Below, piece by piece: positions 1 to 7,976 of a stretch of DNA of 50,872 bases (its first letter is position 1; each line of letters starts with the position of its first letter). Location of the stretch: contig JAGBNK010000037.1 in assembly GCA_017634455.1 (NCBI GenBank), positions 1-50,872 on the forward strand. Direction: 5' to 3'. Position numbers and translations under genes: made by a program. A model generated the notes under the pieces. The model searched no databases. It was not told the DNA's origin and saw only the letters and a program-made list of their open reading frames with translations. Source of the stretch: Lachnospiraceae bacterium. GTDB taxonomy: Bacteria; Bacillota; Clostridia; Lachnospirales; Lachnospiraceae.

Positions 1-327
1 ATCGTCAGAAATGAGCTCAAAGAAGCTACTTCATATCCGGGAAAGCACTATTTTGATTATATATGGAACTTATTGACCGTTCAGCAAGTCTTGTAAATAC
101 AAGGGTTTTTGTTGAACATGCACTAAAAAGAATAGAGAGATATTGATGAGGAATTTGCTTCATTGATACTCCGATATGGAAATGTAAGGTTAGAGAAAGG
201 AGGTAATTTTGGAAATGAGTACTATAGGTTCGCAAGAATTACATTAGCATGTAGTAGAGAAAATTTAGCAGAAGCTGTTAGAAGAATTAAGAATAGTATG
301 GAGGATATTAAAAATGGAAAAATGTAA
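1..327 (+). pseudogene. Decayed coding debris; C-terminus of a PLP-dependent aminotransferase
   Basis: Positions 136-327 read open after a TAG at 133-135. They encode about 63 residues that look like the C-terminal end of a MalY/PatB-type class I/II aminotransferase: a small beta unit with LEKGGNFGNEYYRF, then RITLACSRENLAEAVRRI. This matches the family's 'FGxxGxxFxRINxACPRSxLxEALxRI' ending. Just upstream, two other frames carry protein-like stretches: 1-62 in frame 1 and 63-146 in frame 3, the latter with ELIDRSASLVNTRVFVEHAL. No single frame runs through, so this is probably a frameshifted or rearranged gene whose 5' part lies outside the window. Its last 14 bases overlap the next start codon, and the GGAGG inside it at 300-304 serves as that gene's ribosome binding site. 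The aminotransferase call is moderately secure; the first 146 bases are unassigned. Confidence 0.5.
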
Positions 328-1501
328 TGTAAAAGAGTATGCACCAGGAATATACATTTTAAGTCATGAGGCGGCAGACATTTGGGTTGCTCAGAACTTA
401 AATCAAAAAGATGTTGATTATTACTATGGAGGAACCAGAACGGTATCTCATATGTTTAATAATGAGGAAACATACAATATAACCAATTATTTAGAAAAGT
501 ATGAGAGTGGTATGAAAAATACTCTTATAAATAATGCAATTAATGAAGGTATTTTTGAATCTATGTCAGAAGAATTACCAGAAGGTTTTATAGGAAGTTA
601 TGTAGGCGGGGGCAGATGTGTAATACACCCTAAGAACGAAGAAAACGAAAAGATTCTAATGGATCCTAAGAATGAAAAACATAAAGAGTTAGTTGATTCG
701 ATTTTTAAAAATTTAGGTTCTTTTCTAAACACAAAGTCTGGAAAGATAAAGCTTACACCTGATTTTGGAAGGTTTGCAGGTCTGGCTGATATGTTGCATA
801 ACCATACAAATAATGTATTGGGCATAGCTTGTGAGGAAGGTGGTTGTGGAGGTAAAGCTTCGTATACTTCAACAGGTATTGTACAGGTTGCAAAAAGTTT
901 AGGTGTAGAAAATGATAAGACGGTACCTATAACCTTAATAGGTTCAGCGGGAGCATGCGGAGAAGGAGTATTAAATTATTTTTTAGCTAATGACTATACA
1001 GATATCATGGTTTGTGATGTTTGGTATGACTCAGAGGAAGGTAAAAATGAGAAAGAACGATTAATGCAGCTAGGTGTTAAATATACTCCTGCAAAAAAAG
1101 GTAAATTTACTGATGAGTGTCTTTCTCGTGGTGGATTTATTATTTGTACGACTATTGGTGGAGAGCTTATTAATTCAAATGTTGAGATTATTAATGACGG
1201 AACAAAATTGCTATTAGCACACAATGAAGCCATACCTGTGGGAAATGAAGGAATAGACTACATAGAAAGTATAGTAAAGGATAAAGATGTTTTAATTATT
1301 CCAGGACAGATGTTAACATTTGGTGGAGCGTTGACGTCTAGAATAGAATGGTTTTGGAGAGTGAACAATAAGGGCGAGTATTTTAATAAAAAACTTGCAC
1401 ATGACACTGTCTCTGTTGCAGCTGATTATTGGACAAAGAAAATTGTTGCTTCAGATGATAAAAATATATATAGGAAAATGTATAACGATTTTGCTGTTTA
1501 A
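314..1501 (+). CDS. Glu/Leu/Phe/Val dehydrogenase-like amino acid dehydrogenase
   Basis: This 395-residue protein has the layout of the Glu/Leu/Phe/Val dehydrogenase family. An N-terminal substrate domain is followed at about residues 155-195 by a linker with HNHTNNVLGIACEEGG and an S/T-rich 'YTSTGIVQVAK' helix, like the 'PYTAxGVxxGIK' helix of leucine dehydrogenase. A Rossmann domain comes next, with a PITLIGSAGACGEG-type nucleotide loop near residue 210 and an acidic strand end (CDVW) suggesting NAD binding. The C-terminal helix region contains IPGQMLTFGGALTSRIEWFW. The predicted chemistry is reversible NAD-dependent oxidative deamination of an alpha-amino acid or a related imine/keto compound in the cytoplasm. 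The nucleotide loop is not the classical GxGxxG (it reads GSAGACG), so activity and substrate are uncertain. Start ATG 314 has GGAGG nine bases upstream. It is first in a co-directional set with 12-bp gaps. Confidence 0.6.
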   Translation: MEKCNVKEYAPGIYILSHEAADIWVAQNLNQKDVDYYYGGTRTVSHMFNNEETYNITNYLEKYESGMKNTLINNAINEGIFESMSEELPEGFIGSYVGGGRCVIHPKNEENEKILMDPKNEKHKELVDSIFKNLGSFLNTKSGKIKLTPDFGRFAGLADMLHNHTNNVLGIACEEGGCGGKASYTSTGIVQVAKSLGVENDKTVPITLIGSAGACGEGVLNYFLANDYTDIMVCDVWYDSEEGKNEKERLMQLGVKYTPAKKGKFTDECLSRGGFIICTTIGGELINSNVEIINDGTKLLLAHNEAIPVGNEGIDYIESIVKDKDVLIIPGQMLTFGGALTSRIEWFWRVNNKGEYFNKKLAHDTVSVAADYWTKKIVASDDKNIYRKMYNDFAV

Positions 1502-1512
1502 AGGGAGAACAA

Positions 1513-2496
1513 ATGAAAGCTCAATATATAAAAGGTGCAAAAAAATTAATTGAAAATATAGGAAATGTAAAATCCAATGAAAAGGTATTAATTGTGTCTG
1601 ATTATAGGATGAAAGATGTTGCTGAAGTAGTAAATATCACAGTGGAAGCAATTGGTGCTGAATGTGTACTTTGCTATATGAAACCACGAGAGTGGGATTG
1701 TCAGGAACCACCAGCAATGATAGCAGCTGCTATGTTAGCAGCAGACGTAATAATGATTCCAGTTAGTGTTTCTATTGCATGGACTGAAGCTGTAAGAAAT
1801 GCTGAGAAGAATGGTGCTAGAGTAATGCTTATGACTGCTTTTGATTTGGAAATCTTTTGTAGTGATGCATTATTAAAAACTAATTTTCAAAAACGTGCAG
1901 AGTTTTGTGCACAATTGGCAGATGTATATGATGCTGGTAGAAAGATTAGATTATTCACTGAAAAGGGAACGGATTTAGTTTTTGAAAACGGTGGAAGAAA
2001 AATGAATAAGGTAGGTCCAGTTCCTGTAAAGGGAGAGTGTAGAGCAGCACCTGATATTGAAATTAATGTTCCACCATTGGAGGGGACAGCAAATGGTGTT
2101 CTTGTGGTTGATGGAAGTATTCCATATTTAGGTATAGGGGTTCTAGATAATAGTGTTAAATGTATTGTAAAAGATGGGCGAATTGTAGATATAGAAGGGG
2201 GGAAGGAGGCAGAAATATTACGAGCTAATCTAAAATCATTTCAGGATGAAACAGTATATAACATAGCTGAGTTTGGAATTGGATTGAATCCAAATGCAAA
2301 ATTGCGCGGAAATATGCTGGAAGATGAGGGTGTTTTCGGTACGGTTCATATAGGAATTGGATCATCTTGTTGTTTTGGTGGAACAGTATCAGCACCGATT
2401 CATTATGATTTGATAATTAAAGATGTAAATATAGAATTAGATGGAAAACTAGTTCAATCCGGAAAAAATGTTTTAGCATTGGAAAATTATCATTAG
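1513..2496 (+). CDS. M29 aminopeptidase / NicX-like metalloenzyme
   Basis: This 327-residue protein resembles the superfamily shared by thermophilic M29 aminopeptidases (AmpS/aminopeptidase T) and 2,5-dihydroxypyridine 5,6-dioxygenase (NicX). The N-terminal alpha/beta half (KVLIVSDYRMKDVAEVV and onward) is followed by the C-terminal metal-site half. In that half the acidic and His residues sit in FGIGLNPNAKLRGNMLEDE and in GTVHIGIGSS, with APIHYDLIIKDVNIELDG closing the domain; this is a typical family ending. The family binds one or two divalent metals and acts on small amino-acid-like or N-heterocyclic substrates. The length is slightly short for an M29 peptidase (about 370-410) and closer to NicX. 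Twelve bases separate it from the dehydrogenase-like gene, so the two are probably co-transcribed. Peptidase and ring-opening roles cannot be separated from the sequence. It is AT-rich like its neighbours. Confidence 0.6.
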   Translation: MKAQYIKGAKKLIENIGNVKSNEKVLIVSDYRMKDVAEVVNITVEAIGAECVLCYMKPREWDCQEPPAMIAAAMLAADVIMIPVSVSIAWTEAVRNAEKNGARVMLMTAFDLEIFCSDALLKTNFQKRAEFCAQLADVYDAGRKIRLFTEKGTDLVFENGGRKMNKVGPVPVKGECRAAPDIEINVPPLEGTANGVLVVDGSIPYLGIGVLDNSVKCIVKDGRIVDIEGGKEAEILRANLKSFQDETVYNIAEFGIGLNPNAKLRGNMLEDEGVFGTVHIGIGSSCCFGGTVSAPIHYDLIIKDVNIELDGKLVQSGKNVLALENYH

Positions 2497-2507
2497 AGGT
2501 TTATATT

Positions 2508-3860
2508 TTGGAAAAGAATTATAACATTGATGCAATCTATGATTACATGGAAAAAATAAATGGTAGAGTTATCACAGATATAAAGAGTAGTAGGGGAAAG
2601 ACAATAGCTGATTATTGTGGTCGCATTTGGGTAAATGATATCAAAACGGATGGTATGTATGCAACAAATGCTAGACAACATATAATAAGTACATTATATG
2701 AATATATACAGAGGCATTATGATAAGGAAATTGCTACAGATGCGGTTGAAGAGTTTAAAAAGTTACCAGTGTTTCAAACAGGACCTCATTTTCAATTGGC
2801 TATAGAAAAAAATAATTTTTTTACAGCTTTATTCTCAATAATTGGAATAAAGAATGCAGGTGGAAAGTATTATTTTAATGCTACATGCTCTACACCATCG
2901 CTGGAAACTAGAAAAAAATATGGACCGATGTGGTTAAATGTATATGACTCTAATTTTAATATCTTTGATTTCTCACAGATGTACAGGAAGCATCATAGTG
3001 TTTATAATGCCTACATAGAAAAGCCGTATCTTTTCAAATCTTATTTAGGAAATAATAATGCTGAAAAAGCTGAACAGTATGTTTTTATGCTACGCGAATT
3101 ATTATCTGAAATAAAAGAAAAACGAATGGTAAAATCTTTGTTAATTGCTAATAAGAAGCTTTGGACGGAATATCTCAGTGATCAGGTAATGCCAATTTAT
3201 ATTTTGGAAGATTTTTATTGTGATTTGATGATTAATATGCTTGAAGATAGGGATTCTATGTTGTACGTATTATTTTCAAATACGAATAAGCAGCGTACAG
3301 TGCTGGACGAGATTAATAAATATAAAGAATCTGAATGGGCTGAAATGGTTCCTACTTCAACTGATTTTTTTTGGAAAGTAACTGAGTGTCGTTTTAAATC
3401 TATAAAACTCCATAATAATGAGTTTATTGAGTTAGATGGTATGCATTATATGTATAATGATATAGATGAAATAGTTGTTAAGTTAAAGAATCGCGAAATC
3501 ATTCCTAATATTTTTAGTATTGTATTAATGGAAAGTTTGTTGGGGCAGGTTAGACTAGTTGGAGGATTACATCAGTTTTTATATTATAATGTATTTAAAC
3601 TAGCTTTTTTGAAGGCTCTTGACTTATCTATTCCCAAAGAAAAAGAATTATTTATTCTATTAGAATCCCAAGAACTGAATCATTGGGGGTCACATGTATT
3701 AGAACCAGATGTAGAAGTGGCGGAGTTGATTCAAAAGGGAGACAAGATTTACGATCGATTAAAGCCATATTATGAAAAATATTCATTTGATAAGGCTATC
3801 GATGATATGAAACAATTTAGAAGATATCATAGATGGAGAGTATTGTTAGATTGCCAATGA
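2508..3860 (+). CDS. Unrecognised 450-residue protein of the accessory cluster
   Basis: I do not recognise this family. The protein is soluble-looking, with no signal peptide or membrane spans. It has two visibly conserved-looking parts. The first, at about residues 88-145, contains LPVFQTGPHFQL, FFTALFSIIGIKNAGGKYYF, NATCSTPSLE and a GPMWLN segment. The second is a helical C-terminal part with VLMESLLGQVRLVGGLHQFL and ESQELNHWGSHVLE. Clustered His, Glu, Cys and Tyr residues would suit an enzyme, possibly metal-dependent, but nothing catalytic can be named. The start is TTG at 2508, preceded by GAGG ending about nine bases upstream; no better ATG is near. Its last bases overlap the next gene by ATGA, so translation is probably coupled. 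That position suggests a partner enzyme or scaffold of the same pathway. Confidence 0.55.
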   Translation: MEKNYNIDAIYDYMEKINGRVITDIKSSRGKTIADYCGRIWVNDIKTDGMYATNARQHIISTLYEYIQRHYDKEIATDAVEEFKKLPVFQTGPHFQLAIEKNNFFTALFSIIGIKNAGGKYYFNATCSTPSLETRKKYGPMWLNVYDSNFNIFDFSQMYRKHHSVYNAYIEKPYLFKSYLGNNNAEKAEQYVFMLRELLSEIKEKRMVKSLLIANKKLWTEYLSDQVMPIYILEDFYCDLMINMLEDRDSMLYVLFSNTNKQRTVLDEINKYKESEWAEMVPTSTDFFWKVTECRFKSIKLHNNEFIELDGMHYMYNDIDEIVVKLKNREIIPNIFSIVLMESLLGQVRLVGGLHQFLYYNVFKLAFLKALDLSIPKEKELFILLESQELNHWGSHVLEPDVEVAELIQKGDKIYDRLKPYYEKYSFDKAIDDMKQFRRYHRWRVLLDCQ

Positions 3861-4777
3861 ATAAATTTGAATTATGTTATCAAAATAACCAATATATTAT
3901 GATGGAGGGAGCTATTGGTGAGCGTTTAAAACAAGATTATCATGTGGATTTTGATGAAAATGTTGTAATGGCAGGGTTTGTATATGATAACAAAATAAGA
4001 GGGTACATAAAAGAATATTGGACAGAGTATTATAATATAGCATCGATGCATATGGTTCCGTTTATGGCTACTACACCTACTAGAAGAGTTAATTCGAGTA
4101 GGGTGAATTGCTCGTCTTTTGATAAAAATATAGTAAAAGATAATATTGATTTTTTGAAAGATGTTAGGAATTCTCTTGGCGAAAACATGTATGTAGGATA
4201 TATGCTTGGGAGTAAAGGTGATGCTTATACTGGAATTGGGTGTTGTGACAGTGATGAATCTTATGATTTTCATAAATGGGAGATAGAACTAGCAACGTTA
4301 GAAGAGCCTGATTTTTTTTATGCAGCATTACTTCCAAGCAAAGAAGAAGCATTAGGAATATCTAGATGTTTAAGTGAATATAATACTCCATACATTATAA
4401 GTTTTACAATTAATGAAGATGGCTGTTTGATAGATGGAACTCCCATATCTTTAGCCATTCAACAAATAGATTCTTTAGTTGATAGAAAACCATTATGTTA
4501 TATGACGAATTGTGTTCACCCAAGAATTATATATAATTCGTTAATGAGAAACGATATAAATATAATAAAAAAAAGGTTTATGGGAGTTCAGGTAAATACA
4601 GCGGATTATCCATATATCGATCTTGAATATTCAAGTAAGATAGTTAATAGTACACCAAATAAAATTGCGTCAAATGTAAAAAAATTAGATGATATGTTTG
4701 ATTTGAAAATCCTAGGGGGTTGTTGCGGTACAAATACTATATATATGGATAAAATTCTTGAAGCAGTTTTAGGTTAG
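3857..4777 (+). CDS. Homocysteine S-methyltransferase family protein
   Basis: This 306-residue protein belongs to the zinc-dependent homocysteine S-methyltransferase (MHT/Pcsk) family. The signature parts are present: an N-terminal MEGAIGERL (residues 16-24, like the family's 'DGAMGTxL'), the strand-loop ATTPTRRVN near residue 71, the first zinc ligand in MTNCVHP (Cys219), and the paired cysteines in LGGCCGT (Cys289 and Cys290). The usual reaction is methyl transfer to homocysteine or selenohomocysteine from S-methylmethionine, SAM or a betaine-type donor. The length matches stand-alone MmuM-type enzymes. The ATG at 3857 is chosen over an upstream in-frame start at 3833 because it forms an ATGA overlap with the preceding stop. 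With a PatB-like aminotransferase relic and an amino acid dehydrogenase-like gene nearby, the cluster may handle a sulfur amino acid or methylate a nonstandard thiol; this is inference. Confidence 0.8.
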   Translation: MNKFELCYQNNQYIMMEGAIGERLKQDYHVDFDENVVMAGFVYDNKIRGYIKEYWTEYYNIASMHMVPFMATTPTRRVNSSRVNCSSFDKNIVKDNIDFLKDVRNSLGENMYVGYMLGSKGDAYTGIGCCDSDESYDFHKWEIELATLEEPDFFYAALLPSKEEALGISRCLSEYNTPYIISFTINEDGCLIDGTPISLAIQQIDSLVDRKPLCYMTNCVHPRIIYNSLMRNDINIIKKRFMGVQVNTADYPYIDLEYSSKIVNSTPNKIASNVKKLDDMFDLKILGGCCGTNTIYMDKILEAVLG

Positions 4778-4802
4778 ATAGCATTATTTTCTATGATAAA
4801 CA

Positions 4803-4847
4803 ACCCTCTGTGATATACTCTTACATAGGGAGAGATATCCAGAGGGT
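4803..4847. promoter_or_regulatory. Inverted repeat, possible operator or terminator hairpin
   Basis: ACCCTCTG-T-GATAT at 4803-4816 pairs with ATATC-CAGAGGGT at 4835-4847, giving a 13-bp stem with a one-base bulge. It follows the accessory cluster by 25 bases and could end that transcript, but no U-run follows. It also lies just upstream of a tiny ORF at 4854 and covers a TGATATACT box resembling a -10 element. An operator for a lost regulator gene is therefore equally likely. Confidence 0.4.
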
Positions 4848-4853
4848 ATTCTT

Positions 4854-4904
4854 ATGTCTAAGGGGTCTAATCAAAGTAAGCGTCTAATAATCCAGCGGAT
4901 TTAA
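4854..4904 (+). pseudogene. Remnant start of a regulator-like gene
   Basis: ATG 4854 opens a 16-residue reading frame, MSKGSNQSKRLIIQRI, that stops at TAA 4902-4904. The start resembles N-termini of WYL-type transcriptional regulators of Clostridia (M[SA]KG.NQK..), as I remember them. The frame ends abruptly and the minus-strand mecA gene follows. It is probably the stump of a deleted regulator whose operator-like repeat survives upstream. The assignment is weak because so few residues remain. Confidence 0.25.
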
Positions 4905-4936
4905 TAGGCTTCCTTTCTTGGAAAATTTTTATGTGA

Positions 4937-5659
4937 TTATAGTGCAGCAAGTGTATGTATTGCATCATTTCCTATAATCTGTTTGTAGTGTTCCAAGAAA
5001 TAAGCTCGCTGATTCTGAGCTAAATCACACTGAGAACCATATTCACTGATAATATTGCACACTTTGTTAAACTCTTCTGGAGTATGTTGAGATTTGCTGA
5101 CTACCAGGTAATAGAGATTATCAGTTGGATTTTTGTACAATAGATTTGTGCCATCATATGAGCTGTCTATTACATGAGCCAGGCGAATTATATCCTCCAT
5201 GTTTTGGAAGACAAATAATTTCGTAATATCAATATATGTAGAAGCATTTTTCATATTATCGCTGGCCTTTTTGGCAGCAGCTTCTGCTTTCTTGTACATC
5301 TCAATAATGTCGTTGGCTGCAGTTTTTGGCTTATTTTCCAGAGGATGAAATGTATCCTCTGTATCATCCATATCCTCAGTAAATTGAGAGAATCTGGTAT
5401 CCAGTTCATCAGGATATTCCACTTTAGATACAATAAGAACAATGGAGTCAGAAGCCATAGGAATAGCTTCAACCATAAGTGGTAAATCATCTACCTCAAA
5501 ACCAAATTCTTCGGCAGCCTGTGCCATCATATCTTTAAATAAAGCTCGTGCTTTACTATTTCCATATGCCAGTTCGCTGAGTTTTATATTTCTACTTGCT
5601 AAGTCTTGTTTTGTTAAAGTGCAGCGAATCTGATGATCATTTATCTTTTCAATTTTCAT
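4937..5659 (-). CDS. mecA: MecA-type adaptor protein for ClpC
   Basis: This 240-residue protein matches the MecA/YpbH adaptor family. The N-terminal substrate-recognition domain (about residues 1-95) begins MKIEKINDHQIRCTLTKQDL and includes the helix ARALFKDMMAQAAEEFGF. A charged linker follows. The C-terminal ClpC-binding domain (about 145-240) includes FVFQNMEDIIRLAHVI, LYYLVVSKSQHTPEEFNKV and ISEYG. Adaptors of this family deliver substrates such as ComK to ClpCP and limit competence or stress regulators; in this organism the target is unknown. In-frame GTG and ATG codons precede the chosen ATG (5659). That ATG has AGGTG six bases upstream, whereas the others overlap it. It is a single-gene unit, minus strand, with its own promoter at 5699-5727. 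Confidence 0.85.
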   Translation of the reverse strand: MKIEKINDHQIRCTLTKQDLASRNIKLSELAYGNSKARALFKDMMAQAAEEFGFEVDDLPLMVEAIPMASDSIVLIVSKVEYPDELDTRFSQFTEDMDDTEDTFHPLENKPKTAANDIIEMYKKAEAAAKKASDNMKNASTYIDITKLFVFQNMEDIIRLAHVIDSSYDGTNLLYKNPTDNLYYLVVSKSQHTPEEFNKVCNIISEYGSQCDLAQNQRAYFLEHYKQIIGNDAIHTLAAL

Positions 5660-5698
5660 ATGCATCACCTAAAAAACATAATTTATTTGTGTTTTCAT

Positions 5699-5727
5699 AT
5701 TATATACAATGCACTTGTCAAAGTAAA
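5699..5727 (-). promoter_or_regulatory. Sigma-A-type promoter of mecA
   Basis: On the minus strand, TTTACT and TATAAT are separated by 17 bases. They lie about 40 bases upstream of the mecA start. Confidence 0.55.
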
Positions 5728-5789
5728 GGAAGGAAATATTAAAAAAATATAAACAAAATTTTGAATGGAAAAATGTGAAAATGGCAGTA

Positions 5790-5818
5790 TTGATACGAGT
5801 GTAAAATCGTGTTATAAA
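5790..5818 (+). promoter_or_regulatory. Sigma-A-type promoter for the kinase-like gene
   Basis: TTGATA and TATAAA are separated by 17 bases. They lie about 42 bases upstream of the kinase-like start at 5861 and divergent from mecA. Confidence 0.55.
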
Positions 5819-5860
5819 TTTAGTCACGAGATACCTTTCCTTTCTGGGAAGGAGTAGCAA

Positions 5861-7135
5861 ATGAGAAATTGCATATTTGATAAGTACGAGACTGTATATA
5901 CAGTCTATGAATCATCAGCTACCAAAACAGTGCTTATCAGAAACAGACAGACAGATGAATTCTATATCTTGAAAATGATATGCAAGGGTTCTAATCTTGC
6001 ATTCCCCAATTATTTTTCAGAGGCAGAATTGTTGAAGAGGCTGGAGCATCCTGCCATACCATCATTGATTGATATGTATGAGGATGAGGAATATGTATAT
6101 CTTGTAGAAGAATACATTTCCGGAGAAAGTCTACGACAATATTTGCAAGATCATCAGAGAATTTCCACAAAAGAATTTTTTAATTTAATAGAGAAGATAT
6201 GTCAGGTTCTAATGTATTTGCATGAGAATTCTATAGGTCCCATATTATATTTGGATCTCAAACCGGAGCATGTATTTTTTGAGGGCGATAAGCTTAGACT
6301 TATAGACTTGGGAAGTGCGATTGTTATGAATGGTGATAATATTCGCTCATACAGCGGAACGCCAGGATTTGCATCACCAGAGCAATTAAGAGGAGATGTG
6401 GTGGATGAACAGTCTGACATATATAGTCTTGGACGGTTAATTAGACTTGTGAGTAGACATATAGATTTCATTACAAGAGTGATGGTGATGCCAATATGGA
6501 TTCGTGCTTGTGTTAGGAACAAGAAATTCAGAACGAAGACTGTGGGAAGTCTATATGATTGCATATTACGTCTCGAGAAGAATAGAGTGAAGAAGGAAAA
6601 GGTAATCTCAAAGACAATCGCTATAGTTGGAAGTGACACAGGCGTGGGATGTACGCATATAGCAATCTCCCTAGTGACCTATCTAAATCAGGCTGGATAT
6701 CGAGCGTTTTATAGAGATGAAGCACAGGGCAGAGTGTTAGAAGAGATATATAGAAATCATATTGATTGGGAAGTAAGGCAAGGAATAATATATCACGATA
6801 ATTTCGCTGGAATAATGAAAACAGGTTCAGCGGTAAGTTTTAACATACCTCAAGAAGGTATTCTGGTGTTGGATTATGGTGCAATGCCGACAGATTTTGA
6901 AGCAGATGCTACTATCTATGTCTGCGACAATACCAGTTGGCATAGACCAATCAAAAAGGGAGAAGATATGGATATTATAATATGTAATAGATTCTCTATG
7001 AACGAGGCCAGAAGTTTGGCTAGAAGTTTTCAGTCAAAGATTTATAGATATCCTTATGTACCAGACCCATTGCATGTTACTACTGGGCTAAAAGTGATGT
7101 TTTCTGAAATGCTGAAAGTGGGAGCCGGGTTATGA
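5861..7135 (+). CDS. Ser/Thr kinase domain fused to a degenerate ParA/TadZ-like domain
   Basis: Residues 1 to about 240 form a eukaryotic-type protein kinase domain. The conserved Lys is in FYILKM (Lys38), the helix-C Glu is near 55, the catalytic loop reads YLDLKPEH (Asp132, Lys134), the metal motif is IDLG (Asp149), and the activation segment ends GTPGFASPEQ. Two positions deviate: HRD is YLD, and the catalytic-loop Asn is His137. Both may be tolerated, so activity is plausible. From residue 251 a P-loop-like strand (KTIAIVGSDTGVGCTH) begins an ATPase-like domain of the MinD/ParA/TadZ type. It lacks the Walker-A lysine, so it probably does not hydrolyse ATP. No membrane span or PASTA repeats are seen, so the protein is cytoplasmic. 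It overlaps the next gene by ATGA. Such kinase plus TadZ-like pairs suggest localisation or signalling for a surface apparatus; no pilus gene lies here. Confidence 0.7.
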   Translation: MRNCIFDKYETVYTVYESSATKTVLIRNRQTDEFYILKMICKGSNLAFPNYFSEAELLKRLEHPAIPSLIDMYEDEEYVYLVEEYISGESLRQYLQDHQRISTKEFFNLIEKICQVLMYLHENSIGPILYLDLKPEHVFFEGDKLRLIDLGSAIVMNGDNIRSYSGTPGFASPEQLRGDVVDEQSDIYSLGRLIRLVSRHIDFITRVMVMPIWIRACVRNKKFRTKTVGSLYDCILRLEKNRVKKEKVISKTIAIVGSDTGVGCTHIAISLVTYLNQAGYRAFYRDEAQGRVLEEIYRNHIDWEVRQGIIYHDNFAGIMKTGSAVSFNIPQEGILVLDYGAMPTDFEADATIYVCDNTSWHRPIKKGEDMDIIICNRFSMNEARSLARSFQSKIYRYPYVPDPLHVTTGLKVMFSEMLKVGAGL

Positions 7136-7767
7136 AGATTTGGAGAAGAAGGAGAAATTGCCAAAAGCAAAGAGAGATAATTGGGGTTATAGGAGCAACT
7201 TCAAAGGAGGATGTTACACATTTAAGTTGTGCATTTGCAAATTATTTATCTTCAGTAGAGAAATTGGAAGTGGCATATGTGGAGGTAGGAGATTATTCGA
7301 AGCTGTATAACATGCTACATGATAAATGGATGTATGATGGGAATGAACTTATTTATTACTATAAGGGAATATCTTATTTGCTCGCCATGGATTCTGAGAG
7401 GTTGGCAGGAAAGCTTAGAAATTCGAGACAGCCTCTGTACAGAAATGCTGATGTCATAATACTGGATTTAGGAGAGATTTTTGCAGGAAAGGAAGAGCTG
7501 ATACCAATATGTACTAGATTATTTATAGTAGGCAATCTTTTACCATGGAATATTGATTCTTATACATGGTTGTCAGATAGAATTCTTGAATTATATGAGG
7601 ATGTAGGCTGCTTGGAGAGGTATAGCTACAATCTGACTCATGAACAGAAGATAATATGGAATAAAAGGTCTGGGACAGAGATGAAGAATCTGTCCATGAT
7701 AGGTGACCCGTATTGCATGAAGGAAAAGGACATTGTAACTATTAGGAATATATTATATGGTAGCTGA
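7132..7767 (+). CDS. Degenerate ParA/TadZ-like ATPase-fold protein
   Basis: This 211-residue protein begins with a basic stretch (KIWRRRRN) and then a strand-loop-helix IIGVIGATSKEDVTH (residues 16-30). That mirrors the P-loop of the neighbour's C-terminal domain but keeps neither the glycines nor the lysine of a Walker A motif. A second hydrophobic strand, ADVIILDLGEI near residue 118, matches the position of a Walker-B strand. The overall layout is that of an inactive MinD/TadZ-like protein. It is translationally coupled to the kinase fusion (ATG inside the upstream stop). The two domains could pair with each other as ParA-like dimers do; this is inference. No terminator directly follows the stop; the nearest is at 7869. 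Confidence 0.5.
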   Translation: MKIWRRRRNCQKQREIIGVIGATSKEDVTHLSCAFANYLSSVEKLEVAYVEVGDYSKLYNMLHDKWMYDGNELIYYYKGISYLLAMDSERLAGKLRNSRQPLYRNADVIILDLGEIFAGKEELIPICTRLFIVGNLLPWNIDSYTWLSDRILELYEDVGCLERYSYNLTHEQKIIWNKRSGTEMKNLSMIGDPYCMKEKDIVTIRNILYGS

Positions 7768-7868
7768 GAAAGGAGACAGCCGGGCATATAAAAGTAGGGT
7801 GAGATGTAAAAATGAAATAATTTAATAGAAACTTTTTATAATAAGAAATGAATAAGAAAGACAACATG

Positions 7869-7909
7869 AGAAGCCTGACTCTTTTAAGAGGAGGGCTTCT
7901 TGCTTTTTA
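7869..7909 (+). terminator. Rho-independent terminator after the kinase operon
   Basis: AGAAGCC at 7869-7875 and GGCTTCT at 7894-7900 form a stem, followed by a TTGCTTTTTAT tract. It lies about 100 bases after the last stop, upstream of the GH18 gene. Confidence 0.8.
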
Positions 7910-7976
7910 TAATAAATGTTTTATTGAGTAGAAACCTATGTTAATATTAAATCAATAGAAATCTTAAGGACGTGGC

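Noticed and set aside
2508-3860. Faint likeness of the QTGPHFQL region to the TGQQPG/TGPL motif of bacillithiol ligase BshC
   Set aside because: Only a few residues agree and the expected nucleotide-binding context is not visible, so no call was made.
5669-5860. Minus-strand 63-codon open frame upstream of mecA
   Set aside because: It overlaps both divergent promoters, has no ribosome binding site and a low-complexity Phe/Tyr-rich translation typical of AT-rich intergenic DNA.
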